From Capniomyces stellatus (lineage: Eukaryota; Kickxellomycota; Harpellomycetes; Harpellales; Legeriomycetaceae): DNA of 64,000 nt. A program made the position numbers and the translations under genes. The notes below the pieces were generated by a model. That model made no database searches. It saw only the letters and a list, made by a program, of their open reading frames with translations, and had not been told where the DNA came from. Shown in pieces: positions 57,625 through 64,000 of the stretch; within the stretch, counting starts at the first letter, position 1, and each line of letters starts with the position of its first letter. The stretch is from assembly GCA_001661515.1 (NCBI GenBank), contig LUVW01000022.1, positions 162,085 through 226,084 on the forward strand. Reading direction: 5' to 3'.

Positions 57625-58924
57625 TTTTGCGTATTTTTGTTAATCTTATTATCTCGTCTCTTGGTTCGTTTTGTATTTGTGAGTGACTACTTTAATGATC
57701 AAGGGATAAGAAAAGGTATGCTCTTTTTTTTTGTCTCGCTCTACTTTTGTTTTGAATATATGTGGTGTTGACAGCTACTTTAAAAGATCCCTTATTATCG
57801 CCAATGCCTATTTTGTGATAGATTTAAACGTTGGATTTAAAGTAATTGCTATAACAACCAAACAAAGTATCCTTTTTTTTTGAACAAGTGTTTATTATCT
57901 CTGTCCTGTAACCAATTTTCAATATCCCCAACATTCATGTTGATTTTTTGGCCTTTATTTTCATTTGATTTTTTTTTTGATTTCTTCACTTTTTGTTCAA
58001 AGGTTTTATTATCAATGAGAATCATTTGCTTCTTGGTTTTGGTTCTTTTTTTTTATTTTTACTTGTATTTTTACTTTTTATCAATGTGGAGCCCAATTTT
58101 GATTCAAGCCAATAAAACCCAAGTTATTTTGAATCAAGCTATACAGCCACTTTGCTTTAACCAGCTTGGCCATCCTGCAAACATTTTGTCTTTGTAGAAA
58201 CAGACAAACTCTGCTCAACTCTTAACTCAAGCGTCTGTAGTATACGGCCTACTAGAAATAGAGCCATATATCTAGTTCACTAGCGAGGATAAAACAGCAC
58301 CAGAGAAACACCTTGTAAAGTTGATTGTATTCTTTACACTGCATTGATAATGATGAAGTCTATAAAAAAAAGTCCTCAATAGTGGTATTGTTGGACATGT
58401 TTCCGCTCGATAAATACCAAAGCAATCCTATAAACTGAGTTTAAGCAAAGCAACACCAACTAACTTTTAATGTTACGGCTGCTGACAAAAAGAAAAAAAA
58501 GCCTATGTTTGTCTATAAATACCATTAAGGATGTTTGTATGGTCGTATCTTTTACTTGCTTTAGGCCAATGTATTCTTCAATAACAAGCCAATAATATTC
58601 CTTAAATTGTTTTTTTATAAATTTCTTACTTTTTTTTTTTCGTATTTAACAAGAGTATAAAAAAAAATTTTTTTTAGTAAATTATAAATCAGTAAAACAA
58701 GAGGAAAAAAAATATTGATCTAAAATGGGAGAAAATTTTCAATAATTACGATTTTTTTTTTAAAAAAAAAAAAAAAGTTGCTAGCTACTTTAAGGCGATA
58801 TATATACTTTTAGAATCTGGAGGTTTTTTTTATTTGTAGAATCTTTAATTTAAACACAAGATTAAAGATTTAAATCGATCGTAACTAGTATCAAAGAATA
58901 TATAGAATATAATAGTAACTAAAC
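57625..58924. other. Divergent spacer upstream of mL58 and GAR1
   Basis: A 1.3-kb AT-rich spacer that carries both promoters. Unsupported T-rich frames are present. A C-box-like TGATGA and D-box-like CTGA 85 bp apart (58350-58438) lack a convincing closing stem. Confidence 0.55.
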
Positions 58925-60356
58925 ATGGGAAGCGGAGGATTTACTAACAGCAGAGGCGGCGGTTTTGGAGGAGGAAGAGGTTAGTGTTTGTTCTGTACCA
59001 TTTCAACAAAAAGAAAAGAAAAGAAGAGTAGTAAATAAATGTTCTGATCAATTTGGAATATTACAAGTCGGTATTTAATTATTTGAATGGTTTGAGCTAA
59101 TGGTGCTTACAATCACTTTTTAAGTGAAAGACTGTTTGTAAAAGGCGAATGTAGCAAGTCGATTAACGATGGATATATATTATTTATTTTGACAAAATTA
59201 AATAGGAGGAGGGGGAGGAGGAGGAGGATTTAGAGGAGGCCGTGGTGGAGGACGTGGTGGAGGGCGTGGAGGATTTGACCGAGGAGGTTATGCACCACAA
59301 GGACCACCAGACTCAGTTCTAGAGATGGGATCTTTTATGCACGATTGTGAGGGAGAAATGGTTTGCAAATCAACCAACACCAAAGTTCCATACTTCAACG
59401 CACCAATCTATCTCCAAAACAAAACACAAATCGGTAAAGTTGACGAGATTCTGGGACCAATCAATGAAGTTGTAAGTCTTGTTCGTTTATAACTTTTATA
59501 ATGGTTAGGAGCAATACAGAATATTAAACAAAATTTGTACTTTTTATTCTTACTCTAGTTCTTCACAGTAAAGCTCCAAGACGGTGTTGTCGCATCTTCA
59601 TTTGAGAAGGACAGCAAGGTATTTATTGCTCCAGACAAGCTATTACCTATTGAAAGATTCCTACCAAAGCCAAAGCCAGATACTACAGGAAGAGGTACGA
59701 CTGATGATCTGCTATTTAATAACACTACCAATACAAGTACCAATACCAACAGCAGAGACTTTTTTGGTCTATTTTGGTTATTTAGCCTTTTTATATATGT
59801 AAAAAGAAAAAGAAAAAGAAAAACGATATGCCAATCATATTTAAACTAACAAAAACATTGTCTTTTATTCTACACACAATCTAGTTGCCAAGAAGCGATC
59901 ACCAGATGGTGGCCGTGGAGGACGTGGAGGCAGCCGTGGAGGTAAATTGGGAACATATATACATATATAATGGTTAATATAACTTATTAATTAGGACCAG
60001 CATACTTGTGTATCGAATATTAAAATATGTTTGTGTGGTTGGATATTATGTGGCTCATAGGTAGCAGAGGAGGATTTGGAGGCGGACGTGGTGGTGGACG
60101 TGGAGGTTTCGGTGGAGACCGCGGAGGCCGTGGTGGATTTGGTGGTGGACGTGGAGGTTTCGGTGGAGACCGTGGAGGCCGTGGTGGTGGATTCGGTGGA
60201 GGTCGTGGAGGAGGATTTGGTGGAGACCGTGGAGGCCGTGGTGGTGGATTCGGTGGAGGCCGTGGAGGAGGATTTGGAGGTGGACGTGGTGGAGGATTCG
60301 GTGGAGGACGTGGTGGTGGATTTGGTGGAGGTCGTGGAGGAGGAGGAGGTAATTAA
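58925..60356 (+). CDS. GAR1: H/ACA snoRNP subunit Gar1
   Basis: Gar1 is one of four core proteins of H/ACA small nucleolar RNPs, which make pseudouridine in rRNA. Five exons (58925-58979, 59206-59471, 59559-59694, 59885-59941, 60061-60356) join in frame to 269 aa. The core fold is unmistakable: [20 protein letters not shown], then [30 protein letters not shown] and [15 protein letters not shown]. Gly/Arg-rich (RGG) tails lie at both ends, and the C-terminal tail is about 95 residues of GGR/GGF/GDRGG repeats in the last exon. Introns flank each RGG block. Such tails are methylated on arginine in other fungi. The CTG codon in DEILGP reads as the conserved Leu, which argues for the standard code. 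Confidence 0.97.
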
Positions 60357-61799
60357 ACTTGTATATTGTATATATACATATAAATGTATATATATTTCTA
60401 TTGTGTTAGTATTTCACTTGGTAAAGTTTACTTGAGGTGCTGGCGATTTTAACTGATCATTCTGAAAATATCTGTTTAACTAGGTCGATTCTAAATCATT
60501 GTGTAATGGATTAATAATATAAAATTTTCAAAGTCAAATAGTTGACAGCAGTAGTATTATTATTATTATTGTGTTAATATTAACTTTAAGCTTATAAACT
60601 TTACATCACAATACCACAAGGACAACAAATACTCTTGCTTTTATTTTCTATCTTTTTTTTTTCTAAATAAAAAAAACCTTTTAAATACCTTTTCACTTTA
60701 CTTTATTAATAAACTTCTTTAAAATATCTTCACCTTGGCTCAACATATCACTTTTATATTTCTAGAACCAACAAGATAGGTAGCTTATACCAAGTGCTAC
60801 TAGCCACATCATGGAAAACATCATAGTTGGTAAAGGACTTGGCATAAACATTCACTAAGAAGAAAAGTAAAAAAAAAGATGAGGAAAAAAACAAAAAGCG
60901 AATAAGAAAAACAAACCATCTAGAACATAGTTAATTAATAAAACGCTAATAAAAACAGTTTTATATTTCAGTTTACCCTAATTTGATTCGCCACCACAAA
61001 TCTTCAAAAGACATACGGCATCTGATAAAACGGAGTTCAGCAATTAAACTAATTAATTTAGGAATTTCACCTTTATAAAAACCCGAAGCAATTATCAACC
61101 TTTTTTTTTTTTTTTTTAATTTTTTCATTGTGGCTTTGACGCTAAACATCATTTTATTCAACTTGGCTTTTTTAAAAAGAAAAAACCAATATTGCCTTTT
61201 TTCTTCTTCTTCTGTTTATGTCTGACGTATACTAGAGCGTAAAACTGATCAATTACACATAGTAGAAGTAAACTCGTTTTTTGCTCTTTGATTTGATACC
61301 AGTGCATCAATCGCTGTGTTTTGGTTTAAGGTAAGCGTTTAAAGTGCAAATGCTTTTCGTTTTGTGAATTAGTTTTACATAATCCATTTCTTTTGGGTGT
61401 GCCTTTTGTTGTCTGTTTGTTTTTTTTTCTCTTTGGGGTTTTAATTTGTTATTAACCAGAGCTAAAGCATTGGCTTTAGATTACAAACTAATGTTTGCTT
61501 GTTGTAAGGGTGGCTGTCGAATGTGATTTCACTTTCTCATTTAATTGGCATTGATTAAGCTTTTTATATTTACTCTTTGTAGATTAATAACGGCAACCGG
61601 ATATATCTTAACTTGAAGAATCTGCAAAGAGAGGAGAATAAAAGTAAATACGAAATTAACAGAAATCCAGCAAATCAATCCATTTCAGCAGAATAAATAC
61701 ATTAGAAAGGGGTAGATTGAGTTGAAAGACACCAAGCTGAATCGGCAATAACAGAAAGTTTCCAGAGTATTGGAAAGAAGGAATAAAAGAGAGAGAAAA
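60357..61799. other. Intergenic region between GAR1 and the DUF1746 gene
   Basis: A 1.44-kb AT-rich spacer. A 62-codon minus-strand frame near 61000 is not supported. The promoter of the next gene is presumably near its right end. Confidence 0.6.
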
Positions 61800-63397
61800 A
61801 TGGCTTCAGAGGCGAGCGATGAAAATGAGGAGTTTAAGGTGTTGATGGACAAGATGCTGCGGAATGAGCTGTTTAAATCCGTGAATGATTGGATCCAGGT
61901 GACGTTTGTGTATACGTTTTTTATTGACCAGAGCATTATACTTTTGTCACTAAAGATGTTTTTTCAGTTTATTTTGAGGGGATTTGGACCAAGAATTTCA
62001 GGGAAATACGTGGCAGTGTTGATTACTCTGTTGACGGTACTTTTGGTGCTGCGACACGCTTTAATAGTTCCATCACCAGGAATTTACATTGATTTTGTGC
62101 AATCAGGTATGAATAAAGAAAAAAAAAAAGAAAGAAAGAAAGAAAGAGAGTTTGTCATTTAGACATTTGCTCTTTAGTAGCGCAGTGTAATACTAGTGAT
62201 GGAATGTTTTTAAAATAAGTATAGAGTACTAACATGCAGCGCTTGTATTTGAACTACATTGATATAGCAAACGTTGCGTTGTGGAAAGTCGTTACAGTTG
62301 ATATTTTTACTTTGGTGATTCAGCTAATCTACTACTTGTCTTTGCCGCCACATATCCCACAATCTGCAGCTGGCGAAGTGCCCATTGGTGGCGATAATGA
62401 GGAGAATCCAGGGGTAACAAATAACATAGAGAACAGACCAGTGCCGATGTTTCCGTTTTTATCGATTTCAAGAATGAGGTCAAACAGAGCAACACCACCA
62501 AACGTCAATACCAACAGGAATAGAAACACAAACATAGATACACGATCTAATACGGATAGCGTAGGAAATAATGTTATGGGGATTAATATGGATATTGAGA
62601 ATAGATTTGAAACTCGATGGGTTCAACGGGCAGAAACAAACTCGGGGCCAAACAACAGTTCAACTCCAAAGCCAAATTGTAGCAGAGTCAACCCTGGAGC
62701 GTTTATAAGTTCTAGTGCAGGATTAAACAGTGTAAGGAATATAGACAGTTATAGCGGCAATAGTAGAGCTGTTGATGCTGGAAGCAGTAAAGTAGCGGCA
62801 AGTGGCCAGCGTGGCCAGGAGTGGTCGACTGTAGATTTGGAAGCAGTAGGGCATAGTGACAGTTTTATTGGTAGCAATGATTACACGAGCAATAATGCGA
62901 ATGCACACGTGAATGACTCGGGTTTAAGGCTGAAAAGCAGCAATAGCCGGCAAAAGCCGCAATCTAGAGTGAATTCGGACGAGATATTTAACAGCAGCAG
63001 TTCAAATGAAAAAAATGGCCATAAAGGTGTCGGTAGAAATAGTAGAAATTCAAGGCAGGAGTCTGAATGTTATGAGTTGGAGGAAGGAACCAATGCTTTG
63101 AATTTCCAAACTGGCAAACCCGCCAAAATCAAAGTAAACAAAAATGATAAATATGGGTCGCACCTTGGCCAAGACGAGTTGGACTTTGAAAACGAGATGT
63201 TTGGGTCAAAGTACGACGTGCTCAAGGGACCAAAGTCAGAAACAAGTTCAGATTACGAGCTCGATATTGATATTGATATGGATGTGGATTCTAATTTTGA
63301 TGCTGGTTTGGGGTCTGAGTTTACCAATAATCCCAATCTTGACAGTGGAAAACCCAAGAAACCCAACAGTAATTTTAAAGTCACGACTGGAGGGTAG
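61800..63397 (+). CDS. DUF1746-family membrane protein (Dsc4-like?)
   Basis: A fungal membrane protein of the DUF1746 family; in fission yeast a member works in the Golgi Dsc E3 ligase. Exon 1 is 61800-62106. It encodes an acidic start, two hydrophobic segments (VTFVYTFFIDQSIILLSL; VAVLITLLTVLLVLRHAL) and the family motif GIYIDFV. The long second coding block ends at 63397 and starts at 62238, just after TACTAACATGCAG. It gives a third membrane segment (VDIFTLVIQLIYYLSL) and a long Asn/Ser-rich disordered tail. The GTATGA donor leaves phase 1 but the acceptor needs phase 0. A 14-bp microexon at 62161-62174 would restore the frame; otherwise the donor differs or a sequence error exists. Domain assignment is good; the join is unresolved. 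Confidence 0.7.
62225..62231 (+). promoter_or_regulatory. TACTAAC intron branch site
   Basis: A perfect TACTAAC box ends 6 bp before the coding block that starts at 62238 in the DUF1746 gene. It strongly supports that acceptor. Such close spacing of branch point and AG is known in some fungi. Confidence 0.7.
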
Positions 63398-63510
63398 AGA
63401 AGATATACTGGGAGGTAATCGTAGTAGGAGGAGTCAGTCGCATCGTTGATACACTTGAGCCTAGACTAAACTGGTAACAGTGGGGTTTGTAACCCTCCCT
63501 TTTCTTCCTC

Positions 63511-63550
63511 TTGCTTTCTTGCTTTCTTGCTTTCTTGCTTTCTTGCTTTC
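63511..63550 (+). repeat. (TTGCTTTC)5 tandem repeat
   Basis: Five 8-bp units of TTGCTTTC that lead into a long T homopolymer. Simple repeat with no known role. Confidence 0.9.
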
Positions 63551-63564
63551 TTTCTTGCTCTTGG

Positions 63565-63619
63565 TTTTTTTTTTTTTTTTTTTTTTTTTNTTTTTTTTTT
63601 TTTTTTTTTTTTTTTTTTT
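63565..63619 (+). repeat. 55-bp T homopolymer with an ambiguous base
   Basis: An unbroken T tract apart from an N at 63590. The true length is probably not resolved by the assembly. Confidence 0.9.
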
Positions 63620-64000
63620 GTAATATATTCTCTTTTCAAGTATTCTGTTGCTAGCCCATTCAATTGCTTTTTTCGACTTTACTATTAGACTTTACTTTAA
63701 ATCCTTTGTTTTCATCTACTTTATTTATTTACCATGTACAAATTTCTTTAATCTGCATTTCTTTCTTCTTTCTTTTTCCCTTGTTCTTCTTTTAATAAAC
63801 ATAAAACCGACATCACAAAATCCACAGAATTGGTTTGACAATAGAAACATATTTAATACAATGGATAAATCAATAGTAGGTGTGTGTGTGCATGTTGATA
63901 AGATACCAAGTAGATTAATAATCATTCAAATTAAAAACAATAATAATATAATAATAAAAACTTGTCTGAGAATTCCAGCAGGAAAAAAAAAAAAGGGGAA

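Larger units (their letters stand above)
63398..64000. other. Low-complexity region to the window end
   Basis: T-rich DNA past the DUF1746 stop codon. It includes the TTGCTTTC array and a long T run with an undetermined base. A 66-codon minus-strand frame at 63725-63925 is not supported. Confidence 0.6.

Noticed and set aside
58350..58438. C/D-box snoRNA between mL58 and GAR1
   Set aside because: TGATGA and CTGA are 85 bp apart, but no closing stem or clear internal boxes, and no rRNA match that I can verify.
59695..59884. Snorna in the third GAR1 intron (TGATGA near its start)
   Set aside because: No CTGA D box at a suitable distance.
1..64000. CRISPR arrays, bacterial operons or defence systems
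   Set aside because: The window is eukaryotic nuclear DNA with introns. The only arrays are simple or low-complexity repeats.

Overview
The window is nuclear DNA from a fungus. Coding regions are interrupted by short GT-AG spliceosomal introns and the intergenic DNA is AT-rich. Several genes belong to families that are fungal or clearly eukaryotic: fungal-type mitochondrial ribosomal protein mL58/Mrpl20, a DUF1746 membrane protein, coatomer beta-prime, Rpn1, TFIIA gamma, Gar1, an ARMC8/Gid5 homologue and a SNF5-family subunit. CTG codons fall at conserved leucine positions (for example in the Gar1 core), so the code looks standard rather than CUG-Ser. The long intergenic spacers (0.8-2.5 kb) and the many dipeptide low-complexity inserts suggest a non-model or early-diverging lineage; I cannot place it further.

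Layout, left to right: a 9-bp tandem repeat at the window edge; coatomer beta-prime (+, 1609-4877), tail-to-tail with proteasome subunit Rpn1 (-, 5062-8032); a 1.85-kb pyrimidine-rich divergent spacer; TFIIA small subunit (+, 9882-10377); copy A of a 1.6-kb repeat (10488-12092); an MRP-type (ABCC) transporter (+, about 12653-18371), tail-to-tail with a 14-kb intronless BEACH/WD40 gene (-, 18834-32816); a SNF5/SMARCB1-family chromatin-remodeller subunit (-, 34370-35971), divergent from an S6K-like AGC kinase (+, 37475-39146); a small four-exon ankyrin protein (+, 39912-40956); copy B of the 1.6-kb repeat in inverted orientation (41057-42651); a gene-poor 2.5-kb stretch with possible transposon debris; a 2189-residue low-complexity-rich protein that may carry a SAPS-like helical region (+, 45190-51948); a 12-exon ARMC8/GID5 homologue (+, 52915-56494); mL58 (-, 56998-57624); GAR1 (+, 58925-60356); and a DUF1746 membrane protein (+, 61800-63397).

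The genes are mostly housekeeping (vesicle coat, protein degradation, transcription, chromatin, signalling, ribosome biogenesis, mitochondrial translation) and do not form an obvious pathway cluster. I see no CRISPR array, operon, toxin system, tRNA or rRNA. I rebuilt gene models by hand from splice signals and remembered family alignments. Most close in frame at family-typical lengths (Rpn1 937 aa, TFIIA gamma 108, ARMC8 675, Gar1 269, coatomer beta-prime 943). 

The most interesting structures are: the near-identical inverted 1.6-kb repeats bracketing 29 kb, each lying about 100 bp past a stop codon; a start-codon-only coding exon in coatomer beta-prime; a C-terminal exon of the SNF5 gene hidden behind a stop codon that overlaps the intron donor; strong 5' clustering of introns in long genes beside the intron-dense ARMC8 gene; and an unusual Ser-Gly insert inside the second nucleotide-binding domain of the transporter. 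I found no convincing previously undescribed multi-gene system.
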